From assembly GCA_016744555.1 (NCBI GenBank), contig JADGED010000090.1, forward strand, positions 1-9,175: a stretch of DNA of 9,175 bases, given 5' to 3'. Under the pieces are notes generated by a model, which worked only from the letters and a program-made list of their open reading frames with translations, had not been told where the DNA came from and searched no databases. Both the position numbers and the translations under genes were made by a program. Each line of letters opens with the position of its first letter. Within the stretch, counting starts at the first letter, position 1. The DNA comes from Desulfuromonadaceae bacterium. GTDB lineage: Bacteria; Desulfobacterota; Desulfuromonadia; Desulfuromonadales; Geopsychrobacteraceae. Of this stretch, positions 1 to 7,713 are shown piece by piece.

Positions 1-671
1 TCTCTACGGAGTATGTTGGTAATCCATTATTAGATGAATTTGTTGAGAATAAACCTAAGGGAACTCTTAGAAAAAAATTAGGTATTGAGGAGCATGCTGA
101 TATAGTTGGTATTTTTCCAGGCAGCCGTAATAGCGAGTTGAGTTACATTTTAGATAGTTTGATTGAAACAGCTAGTTTATTGTATGAACAAAAACCAAAT
201 ATAAAGTTTATCCTTCCATTAGCACCATCATTGTCGCGAAGAGAAATTGAACAAAAATTATCTGCACATGGTTTGCCTATCTCAATTGTTGAAGAGAATA
301 TTTATGAAGTGGCTGCAGCTTGTAACGCAATTTTAACTGTATCGGGAACTGTAACTCTACAGATAGCCATTGTTGGTACTCCTATGGCTATCCTTTATAA
401 GGTTGCTCCTTTAAGCTATGCAATTGGTAAGCATTTGATAAATGTTAAACATGTTGGTTTACCAAATATAGTAGCAGGTCGTAGCGTTGTAAGAGAGTTT
501 ATTCAGGCTGATGCTGAACCAATTAGAATGTGTAACGAAATTGTTCGGTTACTTGAAGATAAAGATTATATCGCTACTGTGGGTAATGATTTACTAGAGG
601 TTCGTAGATCGCTGGGTCAGCCAGGTTGTTCAGCACGGGTTGCTGTAATTGCCGCTGATATGACGGCGTAG
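1..671 (+). CDS. lpxB: Lipid-A-disaccharide synthase, C-terminal part (5' truncated by window edge)
   Basis: LpxB condenses UDP-2,3-diacylglucosamine with lipid X to give the tetraacyl disaccharide 1-phosphate of lipid A, at the cytoplasmic face of the inner membrane. The frame is open from base 3 to the TAG at 669-671, giving about 222 residues of a family that is usually near 380, so the N-terminal part lies upstream. Visible family landmarks are YVGNPLLDEF at the very start, FPGSR (114-128), the SGT-TL loop followed by GTPM near 340-390, and LPNIVAGR near 460-480, the loop that carries a conserved Asn. The conserved SGTATLE-type loop reads SGTVTLQ here, a Gln where Glu is usual. The gene is followed after 21 bases by msbA on the same strand. 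The TTG at 138 is an internal leucine codon, not a start, because homology continues upstream of it. Identification is secure. Confidence 0.95.
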   Translation, partial: STEYVGNPLLDEFVENKPKGTLRKKLGIEEHADIVGIFPGSRNSELSYILDSLIETASLLYEQKPNIKFILPLAPSLSRREIEQKLSAHGLPISIVEENIYEVAAACNAILTVSGTVTLQIAIVGTPMAILYKVAPLSYAIGKHLINVKHVGLPNIVAGRSVVREFIQADAEPIRMCNEIVRLLEDKDYIATVGNDLLEVRRSLGQPGCSARVAVIAADMTA

Positions 672-692
672 TTTTTTTGAAAGAGGTTTATT

Positions 693-2438
693 GTGGAAAA
701 AAAAGATACGCATAAAAATATATATTTGCGCGTAATGAGCTATGCGTTGCCTTATAAATGGTTGATTTTTATATCTATGCTGGCTTCATTAGGGGTAGCT
801 GCTTCTGATGCGGTGATCGCATATATGGTCAAGCCTTTTGTCGATGAGTTGATCGTTGCTGGCGATTTAGAATTAGCAAGATTGGTTCCATATATTGTTG
901 TCGGTTTAGCTGCTTTTAAAGGCATGTCTAGATTTGTTCAAGAATATTACATACGTACTGCCGGACAATATGGCATTCAGGATGTTCGTAACGAAGTGTA
1001 TGCACATACTGTGCATATGTCTATGAGGTTTTTTACTTCAAGTTCTACTGGTTTATTAATGTCGAGAATGCTTAATGATATTAATTTAATGCAGGTTGCA
1101 ATGGCTGGTGTATTAGTAACGATATTACGTGAAACTTTAACAATGTTAGCTTTGACTGGTTATGCTTTTTATGCGGACTGGAAAATGACGCTAATGGCAT
1201 TTGTAGTTATTCCTGCCGCTGTTTGGCCAGCTGCAACTCTTGGAAAGAGGATAAAAAAATATTCTAAACAGGGTCAAGGCGCTATGGGAGATGTGTCTTG
1301 TGTTCTAGAACAAAGCTTTTCAGGAATTAAGGTAATAAAAGCATTTGCAATGGAGGGGCGTGAAGTAAAAAAATTCCACAAGAATAATGCCAGTTTTCTG
1401 AAATATATACGCAAAACTTTTAAATATTCAGCAGCCGCATCTCCGGTTATGGAAATAATGACATCGTTTGGAGTCGCAGCGGTTCTTTGGTATGGATTGA
1501 ACCGTGTTTCTATGAATGAGATAACAAAGGGAGAATTGTTCTCAATTCTTGCCGCTATATTACTAATGTATGCCCCCTTAAAAAGGTTGATAAATGTTAA
1601 CAATGTAATCCAAAATGCAATGGGGGCTGCAGAGCGTGTTTTTGATCTTTTGGATAGTGAAGTAGAAATAGTAGATTCGCCTGATGCTATTGATTTACCA
1701 CGTAGTTGCGGTAATGTGAGCTTTGATAATGTTAAATTTGCTTATGATGAAGAGTTGGTGTTATCTGAGTTTTCAGTAGAAGCTAAAACTGGTGAAGTTA
1801 TTGCTCTTGTCGGTGCAAGTGGTGCTGGGAAAAGTACACTTTTTGGATTGTTAAACCGTTTCTATGAACCTCAAAATGGTCGTATTTTAATTGATAATTA
1901 TGATATTGCTAGTGTTACGCAAAAAAGTTTACGAGAAAATTTAGCTCTTGTTGATCAAGAAACATTTTTATTTAATGATAGCATTGCTAATAATATTCGT
2001 TACGGTCGACCAGATGCCGATTTTTCATTGGTTCAGAAAGCGGCAATACAAGCATTTGCCGATGAATTCATTCAACAAATGCCAGATGGGTATGAGACTA
2101 AGATTGGTGATAGAGGAACTCGTTTGTCGGGTGGGCAACGGCAACGTATATGTATTGCAAGAGCGATACTCTGTGATGCTCCTATCCTTATGCTTGACGA
2201 AGCTACAAGTGCTCTTGATACTGAAAGTGAAGTAATGGTTCAGGAGGCTCTTAAAAATTTAATGTTAAATCGTACAACCTTTGTAATAGCTCATAGGCTT
2301 TCGACGATTGTGCATGCTGATAGAATTTTGGTTCTAGATAAAGGTAAAATAGCCGAGGCAGGTACACATAAGCAATTAATCGCTAAGGAAGGTTTATACA
2401 AGCGACTTTGTGATGCCCAATTTGGCGAACAAAATTAA
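693..2438 (+). CDS. msbA: Lipid A export ABC transporter, fused permease/ATP-binding protein MsbA
   Basis: MsbA is a homodimeric half-transporter of the inner membrane that flips core-lipid A from the cytoplasmic to the periplasmic leaflet using ATP. The 581 residues match the usual length. Residues about 20-310 form the transmembrane domain, with hydrophobic stretches near 23-46, 62-75, 138-180 and 252-295. Residues about 340-581 form the ATPase domain: Walker A GASGAGKST (374-382), Q-loop Gln422, signature LSGGQ (478-482), Walker B ILMLDE (498-503) and H-loop His534. The start is a GTG at 693; AGAGG at 682-686 lies six bases before it, and no in-frame ATG is better placed. The stop overlaps the next start in TAATG. 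Multidrug exporters of the same fold are close relatives, but the position between lpxB and the Kdo/lipid A genes strongly favours MsbA. Confidence 0.95.
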   Translation: MEKKDTHKNIYLRVMSYALPYKWLIFISMLASLGVAASDAVIAYMVKPFVDELIVAGDLELARLVPYIVVGLAAFKGMSRFVQEYYIRTAGQYGIQDVRNEVYAHTVHMSMRFFTSSSTGLLMSRMLNDINLMQVAMAGVLVTILRETLTMLALTGYAFYADWKMTLMAFVVIPAAVWPAATLGKRIKKYSKQGQGAMGDVSCVLEQSFSGIKVIKAFAMEGREVKKFHKNNASFLKYIRKTFKYSAAASPVMEIMTSFGVAAVLWYGLNRVSMNEITKGELFSILAAILLMYAPLKRLINVNNVIQNAMGAAERVFDLLDSEVEIVDSPDAIDLPRSCGNVSFDNVKFAYDEELVLSEFSVEAKTGEVIALVGASGAGKSTLFGLLNRFYEPQNGRILIDNYDIASVTQKSLRENLALVDQETFLFNDSIANNIRYGRPDADFSLVQKAAIQAFADEFIQQMPDGYETKIGDRGTRLSGGQRQRICIARAILCDAPILMLDEATSALDTESEVMVQEALKNLMLNRTTFVIAHRLSTIVHADRILVLDKGKIAEAGTHKQLIAKEGLYKRLCDAQFGEQN

Positions 2439-3103
2439 TGTTTAATCGTGATAAAATACTCTTAGCATTGGTACCTTTTATTGCCTCACGGGTAATGCTT
2501 TTACTCAATTTGTTTCTACGTACTGAAATTGTTGGGGAGGAAAACCTAAAATCAGTTTGGGAGCGTGGTGAACAGGCTATAATCCCCTTTTGGCATGATC
2601 AACTTTTTTTACTTGTTTTCGGATATCCAGATAAAAGTGTAAAATTATTGATTAGTGCTTCAAAAGATGGCGAGTTACTTGCTCGAACTATGAAATATTT
2701 TGGTAAAGAGACTGTACGCGGATCATCGTCAAGAGGTGGCCGTGCCGCATTTAAACAAATGCTTAATTTATGTAAAGATCCTATCGATATTGTTCTAACT
2801 CCTGATGGTCCCAGAGGTCCTCGCCATGAAATTAAAGATGGAGTTTTGCAATTAGCCCGCTTAAGTGGTCGTCCAGTAGTCCCGTTAGCATTTGTTTGTA
2901 GCAATGGACACCGGTTTAAATCTTGGGATAGATTTTTGTTCCCTTATCCCGTTGGGCGTGGGATTTATTCTTACGGTGAGCCGTTGTATTTTGATAAACA
3001 AGAAGGTGTTGATGGATTTCGGCAGCGGTTGATTTTGGCAATGGAAACTAATCTGCGGCAAGCAGAAGCACGGTTGGAATATTATGGTCTATCTGCCATA
3101 TAA
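2438..3103 (+). CDS. DUF374 lysophospholipid-acyltransferase-like protein, probable late lipid A acyltransferase
   Basis: This 221-residue protein belongs to the DUF374 branch of the LPLAT acyltransferases. The N-terminus (about 6-28) is hydrophobic, suggesting attachment to the inner membrane. Family blocks in order are FWHDQ (51-55), SASKDGE (73-79), RGSSSRGG (94-101) and TPDGPRGP (121-128). The classical HX4D acyltransferase motif is absent: the residue five after His53 is Leu. From memory, the family includes LpxJ, a secondary lipid A acyltransferase of Helicobacter/Campylobacter, and no LpxL/LpxM-type gene is seen in this window. I therefore infer that it adds a late acyl chain to the lipid A precursor; the exact position and chain are unknown. 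Its ATG shares one base with the msbA stop (TAATG) and has no clear Shine-Dalgarno sequence, suggesting translational coupling. Its end overlaps waaA by 20 bases. The family is certain; the substrate is not. Confidence 0.88.
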   Translation: MFNRDKILLALVPFIASRVMLLLNLFLRTEIVGEENLKSVWERGEQAIIPFWHDQLFLLVFGYPDKSVKLLISASKDGELLARTMKYFGKETVRGSSSRGGRAAFKQMLNLCKDPIDIVLTPDGPRGPRHEIKDGVLQLARLSGRPVVPLAFVCSNGHRFKSWDRFLFPYPVGRGIYSYGEPLYFDKQEGVDGFRQRLILAMETNLRQAEARLEYYGLSAI

Positions 3104-4379
3104 TATACTTTTACTGGTTTCGGTACTGTTTTTGGTGCCGTATTATTTGTTGCGTGGTTTGCGTTACGGTAAAAGTCGTAGAGGAATTCGTGAGCGGTTG
3201 GGGTATTACTCTGCTGAACAGTTGGATGCTTTACGTGGTAAAAAAATAATTTGGATTCATGCTGTATCAGTTGGCGAAACTCGTGCAGCAATGCCGTTGG
3301 TTAAGCAGTTGCGCAGCAAATATCCTGAGTATAAAATTCTCCTTACTAATGTTACCGAAACTGGTCATGCAATAGCTTTAAAAGATAAAGAGATTGATCT
3401 TTGTCTGTTTTTTCCGTTTGATTTTTCTTGGGCCGTTCGGAAAGCAATTTCTACCGTTAACCCTGAGCTTATAGTTATTGTAGAAACTGAAATATGGCCC
3501 AATTTTACCCGCCAAGCTAATCTACTCGGGATTCCTCTCATTATGGTAAATGGGCGAATCTCAGATCGTTCTTTCCCACGGTATAGAAGATTAAAGTTTT
3601 TACTACATCCAATCTTAGATTGTTTTACTGCCTTTTGTATGCAATCGCAAACTGATGCAGAGCGCATTATTACCCTCGGGGCACCGGATGTTCGAGTTGA
3701 GAATACTGGTAACCTCAAGTTTGATCACGAGCTTGTAAAGGTATCTTCTGAACAAGTTAACAAGTGCAAGAAACGGTATCGATTGCCTGAAAATATTGCA
3801 ATTTTTGTAGCTGGCAGTACTCATGATAAGGAAGAGAAGAAAATTCTTGTAGCTTATCAAGAAGTTGCCGCACAAATAGATCGGCAATTATTATTGGTAA
3901 TAATACCGCGTCATCCTGAGCGAAAGCGTGAGGTTCAATCTTTACTGCAAGATTCAGGTTTTACGTGTCATTTGCGGAGCGAGTTGCGTCCTGAAGATGA
4001 TCTTATTGGCCCCGGCGAGGTTTTACTCGTTGATACCTTGGGGGAAGTTATGGACTTGTACAGCTTGGCCGATTTGGTCTTTGTCGGTGGTAGCCTTGTC
4101 CCTATTGGTGGTCATAATTTGTTGGAAGCGGCCTTGCTTTCTAAGCCAGTTATATTTGGTCCACATGTAAGCAATTTTAAAGAAATTTCCGCAAAACTAA
4201 TACGCGCTGGAGCTGGTGTTAAGGTTGAAACTGAACAAGAATTGGTGCGACAAAGTGTCATTATCCTAAATGATTCAGTTCGTTCTCGAGCAATGGGAGC
4301 TGCTGGTAGCTCGTTAATCGCTGAAAATGCCGGTACTACAGAGCGAACCATCCGACATATATCCAAAGCTTTGAAGTAA
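3084..4379 (+). CDS. waaA: 3-deoxy-D-manno-octulosonic acid (Kdo) transferase
   Basis: WaaA (KdtA) transfers Kdo from CMP-Kdo to lipid IVA, the first step of inner core assembly, on the cytoplasmic side of the inner membrane. The 431 residues match the family. Residues about 4-24 form an N-terminal membrane anchor. The motif HAVSVGET follows with Glu65, which aligns with the proposed catalytic base of the family. Further landmarks are GNLKFD (209-214), AGSTH (243-247), the IIPRHPER stretch, DTLGEV, and GGHNLLEAA starting at Gly342. The start at 3084 lies inside the end of the acyltransferase gene (20-base overlap), with GGA at 3076-3078 as a modest ribosome site. The N-terminal residues from this start fit the family, so no later start is preferred. 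The stop shares a base with the lpxK start (TAATG). Whether one, two or more Kdo residues are added cannot be read from the sequence. Confidence 0.95.
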   Translation: MVYLPYNILLLVSVLFLVPYYLLRGLRYGKSRRGIRERLGYYSAEQLDALRGKKIIWIHAVSVGETRAAMPLVKQLRSKYPEYKILLTNVTETGHAIALKDKEIDLCLFFPFDFSWAVRKAISTVNPELIVIVETEIWPNFTRQANLLGIPLIMVNGRISDRSFPRYRRLKFLLHPILDCFTAFCMQSQTDAERIITLGAPDVRVENTGNLKFDHELVKVSSEQVNKCKKRYRLPENIAIFVAGSTHDKEEKKILVAYQEVAAQIDRQLLLVIIPRHPERKREVQSLLQDSGFTCHLRSELRPEDDLIGPGEVLLVDTLGEVMDLYSLADLVFVGGSLVPIGGHNLLEAALLSKPVIFGPHVSNFKEISAKLIRAGAGVKVETEQELVRQSVIILNDSVRSRAMGAAGSSLIAENAGTTERTIRHISKALK

Positions 4380-5440
4380 TGAATATCGTAGAATTGCATG
4401 CACGATTAGTTGCTACTGGTGGGTCTAATCGTTACGAACGATTATTGTTTAACCTACTAAAACCAATTGCTTTTTTGTATGGGATTATCGGCTGGTGTCG
4501 AAATAGGTGCTATGACTTTGGTTGGTTTAGTGCTTACCAATCAGCTCTACCGGTAATCTCTGTTGGTAATATTGCTGTAGGTGGTACTGGAAAAACTCCT
4601 GTTGTTGATTGGTTGGTAAAACAGTTGGTTCAACAAGGCAAACGACCAGCGATAATAAGTCGTGGTTATTCTGGCAGTTTTGCAGGTGATGCTGGCGTAG
4701 TCTCTTCTGCTGATGGTCTCTTGATGTCTGCGGCAGAATGTGGTGATGAGCCATACTTACTTGCACGTCGCAATCGACAATGTTTGGTTATTGTTGCAAA
4801 AAAGCGGATTGTTGGAATTAAGGCGGTTGAGATTCGTGGTGATATCGACGTGGTGATATTGGATGATGGATTTCAACATAGAGCCGTTAAGCGTACAGTT
4901 GATTTGGTTTTGCTCGATACAAATAAGCCTTTAGGCAATGGGTGGCCATTACCAGCAGGAAATTTACGTGAATTCTCGCCGTCGTTGCAACGTGCAGATT
5001 ATATTCTTATGACTCGATCTAAACAGAAACGATCTGAGCTACACTTTGGTTATAGACCTTTCTATAGCTGTCATAAATTAGCCTCACTTGCTGTTGATTT
5101 AGATGGTAATACATTACCAGTTGCTAAATTTACTGGCTTAAAGTTATTAGCCTTTGCAGGTATTGCTAATCCAGAGAGTTTTTTTTCTTCACTATCTGAT
5201 ATTGGTATAATACCGGAAAGTAAGCTAGCTTTTGCCGACCATGATGGCTATAACAAATCAACTTTGGCACAAATTAGAACTGCTGCTGTTAGTGTTGATG
5301 CACTAATTACAACTGAAAAAGACGGTGTGAAGCTCAGAGCTGATATGTTTGATCTCCCTTGTTACCAAATTGGTATGGACATAGAAATTGAGTCGGGAGA
5401 AGAGTTGTTTGGAAAAATATCTACAAAATTATGGAGTTGA
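4379..5440 (+). CDS. lpxK: Tetraacyldisaccharide 4'-kinase
   Basis: LpxK uses ATP to phosphorylate the 4' position of the tetraacyl disaccharide 1-phosphate, giving lipid IVA, the acceptor for WaaA. It is a membrane-associated P-loop kinase. The 353 residues are a normal length. A hydrophobic N-terminal segment (about 22-40) probably holds it at the inner membrane. The P-loop VGGTGKTP spans 67-74 (Lys72, Thr73). The conserved DDGFQH spans 162-167, and PAGNLRE and a C-terminal ITTEKDGVK stretch also fit the family. The ATG at 4379 overlaps the waaA stop by one base, so translation is probably coupled. Two bases separate its TGA from the next gene's preferred start. The substrate is supplied by LpxB and the product is used by WaaA, both encoded in the same operon. 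Confidence 0.95.
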   Translation: MNIVELHARLVATGGSNRYERLLFNLLKPIAFLYGIIGWCRNRCYDFGWFSAYQSALPVISVGNIAVGGTGKTPVVDWLVKQLVQQGKRPAIISRGYSGSFAGDAGVVSSADGLLMSAAECGDEPYLLARRNRQCLVIVAKKRIVGIKAVEIRGDIDVVILDDGFQHRAVKRTVDLVLLDTNKPLGNGWPLPAGNLREFSPSLQRADYILMTRSKQKRSELHFGYRPFYSCHKLASLAVDLDGNTLPVAKFTGLKLLAFAGIANPESFFSSLSDIGIIPESKLAFADHDGYNKSTLAQIRTAAVSVDALITTEKDGVKLRADMFDLPCYQIGMDIEIESGEELFGKISTKLWS

Positions 5441-5442
5441 AA

Positions 5443-5616
5443 ATGACTGTAAAATCTGAATTATTAGAAGTTTTAGCCTGCCCTAAATGTAAACAAGGGG
5501 TGGAAATAGCTCCTGATAGTGAGTTTATCGTTTGTCTTGCATGTAAGTTACGTTACCCGATTCGTGACGATATCCCGATTATGTTACTTGATGAAGCAAA
5601 AACAGTGGAGAGCTAA
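5443..5616 (+). CDS. Trm112/YcaR-like zinc-ribbon small protein
   Basis: A 57-residue protein of the Trm112 family (UPF0434; E. coli YcaR is the familiar relative). Two cysteine pairs, CPKC (Cys13, Cys16) and CLAC (Cys31, Cys34), form a likely zinc ribbon; the YPIRDDIPIML stretch that follows is the family signature. The start at ATG 5443 is preferred because GGAG at 5433-5436 sits six bases upstream. An in-frame ATG at 5431 would add four residues and overlap the end of lpxK, but that ATG lies upstream of the ribosome site. E. coli also places ycaR directly after lpxK, so the neighbourhood is conserved although the molecular role there is not settled. Eukaryotic and archaeal Trm112 activates methyltransferases; I see no methyltransferase here, so a partner function is not assigned. 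Confidence 0.9.
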   Translation: MTVKSELLEVLACPKCKQGVEIAPDSEFIVCLACKLRYPIRDDIPIMLLDEAKTVES

Positions 5617-5618
5617 CA

Positions 5619-6659
5619 TTGGCAGCGATACGGCAACTAGGGACAGAATCGTTAACTCGGATTTTGGTCCGTAGTACTAATTGGATCGGTGATGCAGTAA
5701 TGACAACGCCGGCACTGGCTGCGCTGCGTAGCCATTACCCTGCGGCTGAAATTGTTTTACTGGCTAATCCATTGGTAGCAGAATTATTTAAAAATCATCC
5801 TAGTGTTGATCGAGTGATGGTTTATGATAAAAAGGGTTGGCACCAAGGTGCACGAGGCATGATGCGTTTGCTTAAAGAGGTAAGGGCGGAGCGATTTGAT
5901 GCCGCTTTATTGCTGCAAAACGCAATCGAAGCTGCATTGATTGCCAGTTTCTCTTTAATTTCTCGCAGGGCTGGCTACACAACTGATGGGCGCCGATTAC
6001 TGCTTAATTATCCTGTTAAGGTGACTGCTGCCGATAAATTGATGCATCACACAGATTATTATGTGGGGTTATTGTCCCATCTAGGGATTAGCGGAGGGGA
6101 TGGTAAGCTTACTCTTGCTTGTAGTTATGAAGAGGAGCAGTGGGCACAATCTGTGCTGCAGGAAGAAAGCGTCATTACAATTAATCCAGGAGCTGCATAT
6201 GGCTCGGCAAAGCGCTGGCTACCAGAAAGATTTGCTGCTGTTGGGGATGAACTAGCTCAAAGGTTTAGTGCTAAAATCCTATTAACTGGTGGCCCCGGTG
6301 AGGTTGAAATTGGTGCTGATATAGCTGCTGCAATGCAGGTAGATCCAATAAATATGATCGGCAAAACTTCGGTTAGGGAGATGATGGCACTGCTGTCAAA
6401 AAGTCGATTGTTGGTAACTAACGATTCTGGACCAATGCACGTTGCTGCTGCTTTTTCCACACCTATTGTGGCGGTCTTTGGACCAACCGATCACACTACT
6501 ACTTGTCCAGCATCTGCAAACGTTAAGATAGTACGTAAGCAAATTGATTGCGCTCCTTGTTTATTACGCCAATGTCCGACAGATCATCGTTGCATGACGG
6601 CAATAACAGCTGCCGATGTTGTAGCTGCGGCCTCACAATTGTTAGAAGAGATTAGATGA
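5619..6659 (+). CDS. waaF: ADP-heptose:LPS heptosyltransferase II (glycosyltransferase family 9)
   Basis: WaaF adds the second L-glycero-D-manno-heptose to heptose I of the inner core, on the cytoplasmic face of the inner membrane. The 346 residues form a GT-B fold of family 9. The N-terminal NWIGDAVM contains Asp25, which aligns with the catalytic Asp of heptosyltransferases. NPGAAYGSAKRW (ending about residue 200) carries the nucleotide-phosphate-binding Lys198, TGGP follows, and NDSGPMH (268-274) lies in the donor site. A four-cysteine cluster, Cys311, Cys314, Cys319 and Cys325, lies near the C-terminus. The start is a TTG at 5619, two bases after the Trm112 stop, with GGAGAG at 5607-5612 ahead of it. 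This adds about ten residues before the usual start of the family, but no in-frame ATG precedes the catalytic motif. It overlaps waaC by four bases (ATGA). Confidence 0.92.
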   Translation: MAAIRQLGTESLTRILVRSTNWIGDAVMTTPALAALRSHYPAAEIVLLANPLVAELFKNHPSVDRVMVYDKKGWHQGARGMMRLLKEVRAERFDAALLLQNAIEAALIASFSLISRRAGYTTDGRRLLLNYPVKVTAADKLMHHTDYYVGLLSHLGISGGDGKLTLACSYEEEQWAQSVLQEESVITINPGAAYGSAKRWLPERFAAVGDELAQRFSAKILLTGGPGEVEIGADIAAAMQVDPINMIGKTSVREMMALLSKSRLLVTNDSGPMHVAAAFSTPIVAVFGPTDHTTTCPASANVKIVRKQIDCAPCLLRQCPTDHRCMTAITAADVVAAASQLLEEIR

Positions 6660-7711
6660 AAGTCTTGATCGTCAAAGTTAGCGCTTTGGGGGATGTAATC
6701 CATTCTCTGCCAGTATTAGCATATCTCCATAGTACTTGTCCGCAAATTGAAATCGATTGGCTAGTAGAAGAAGGGTTTGCTTCGGTCCTTGAAGGACATC
6801 CGTTGCTTCATCAAGTCATTCCGTTAAAGACTAAACGTTGGCGGAAAATGCCGATTATTTCAATGTTTCGTGCTGTCTTTAAATTTGCTAAGAAATTACG
6901 CCAAGAACATTACGATTTTGTTTTCGATTTGCAGGGTAATAGCAAAAGTGGCTTTTTTACTTTGTTGAGCCGTGGTAATGACAAATATGGTTTTGAACGT
7001 CGGCTGGTTCGTGAGTGGCCAAACATCCTTGCAACTAGTCACCGCATTGGTATTAACTCTGCCGAACACCATATTTCTCAACGCGCTTTAGCTGTAGTAA
7101 AAGCAGCTCTTCCTAACGGTTTAGATATCAGGTTAGCGGGTCCTTTGCATGTTGTTTCAGCTGCTCGAGCTTTGGTTAAGCAACAACTTGAGAAACTTGA
7201 TTTATTGGATCGTCCAATTGTGGTGCTAAATTACGGTACTACTTGGCAAACAAAATTATGGAGTCTTGAAAATTGGTGTCAACTAGCGTGCAAATTACGC
7301 AATAATTGTAATGCTGCTCTTTTGTTAACTTGGGGAAATGAAGAAGAGCATGACGCCGCTATGGCAATTTCTATGGCTACGGATGGGTACGCAATTGTTT
7401 GGCCTCGAGGAAGTTTACCAGAATTAGTTGCATTGCTCGATCATGTTAATCTGGTTGTTGGCTGTGACACTGGGCCAGTTCATATTGCTGCAGCTTTGGG
7501 AACACCGACAGTATCAATGTATCGATCTACTGATTCTTCCTACAGTGGTCCGGTTGGTGCTAACCATATTTTGTTGCAAACCCCTTTTAGTTGTGTTAAT
7601 TGCCAGCGTAAGCAATGTGAAAAAGACGCTGAGTGTGCTGCATCAATAACTGTTGATGTTGCATATAGTGCGATAATGGAAATTGGTACAGATTTACCCT
7701 TGAAAGGTTAA
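6656..7711 (+). CDS. waaC: WaaC-like heptosyltransferase I (glycosyltransferase family 9)
   Basis: WaaC adds the first heptose to Kdo of the inner core. The 351-residue protein has a clear WaaC-type N-terminal half: IVKVSALGDVIHSLP with Asp13 at the catalytic position, WLVEEGFA, the KRWRK stretch, and FDLQGNSKSG. The C-terminal donor domain shows TTWQTKLW with Lys200 at the nucleotide-binding position, LTWGNEEEH and CDTGPVHIAAALG (Asp271). After this comes a four-cysteine run (Cys313, Cys316, Cys321, Cys327) with the same spacing as in the upstream waaF. E. coli WaaC, as I recall it, lacks this run, so a different family 9 specificity remains possible. The ATG overlaps the waaF stop as ATGA, with AGAAGAG at 6644-6650 as ribosome site. 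Pairing with waaF and gmhA supports a role in heptose transfer. Confidence 0.85.
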   Translation: MKVLIVKVSALGDVIHSLPVLAYLHSTCPQIEIDWLVEEGFASVLEGHPLLHQVIPLKTKRWRKMPIISMFRAVFKFAKKLRQEHYDFVFDLQGNSKSGFFTLLSRGNDKYGFERRLVREWPNILATSHRIGINSAEHHISQRALAVVKAALPNGLDIRLAGPLHVVSAARALVKQQLEKLDLLDRPIVVLNYGTTWQTKLWSLENWCQLACKLRNNCNAALLLTWGNEEEHDAAMAISMATDGYAIVWPRGSLPELVALLDHVNLVVGCDTGPVHIAAALGTPTVSMYRSTDSSYSGPVGANHILLQTPFSCVNCQRKQCEKDAECAASITVDVAYSAIMEIGTDLPLKG

Positions 7712-7713
7712 TT

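Noticed and set aside
1274..1603. Minus-strand open frame of 109 codons inside msbA
   Set aside because: It lies opposite a strongly conserved MsbA coding region, has no recognisable domain, and the opposite frame fully explains the conservation.
1948..2235. Plus-strand 95-codon frame inside the msbA ATPase domain
   Set aside because: It overlaps the Q-loop to Walker B region of MsbA in another frame and its translation shows no family features.
3365..3887. Two minus-strand frames of 117 and 90 codons inside waaA
   Set aside because: They are antisense to a complete WaaA with intact motifs and have no ribosome site or recognisable product.
5431..5442. Earlier ATG for the Trm112-like gene
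   Set aside because: The likely ribosome site GGAG (5433-5436) lies after this ATG; the ATG at 5443 is correctly spaced and gives the normal family N-terminus.
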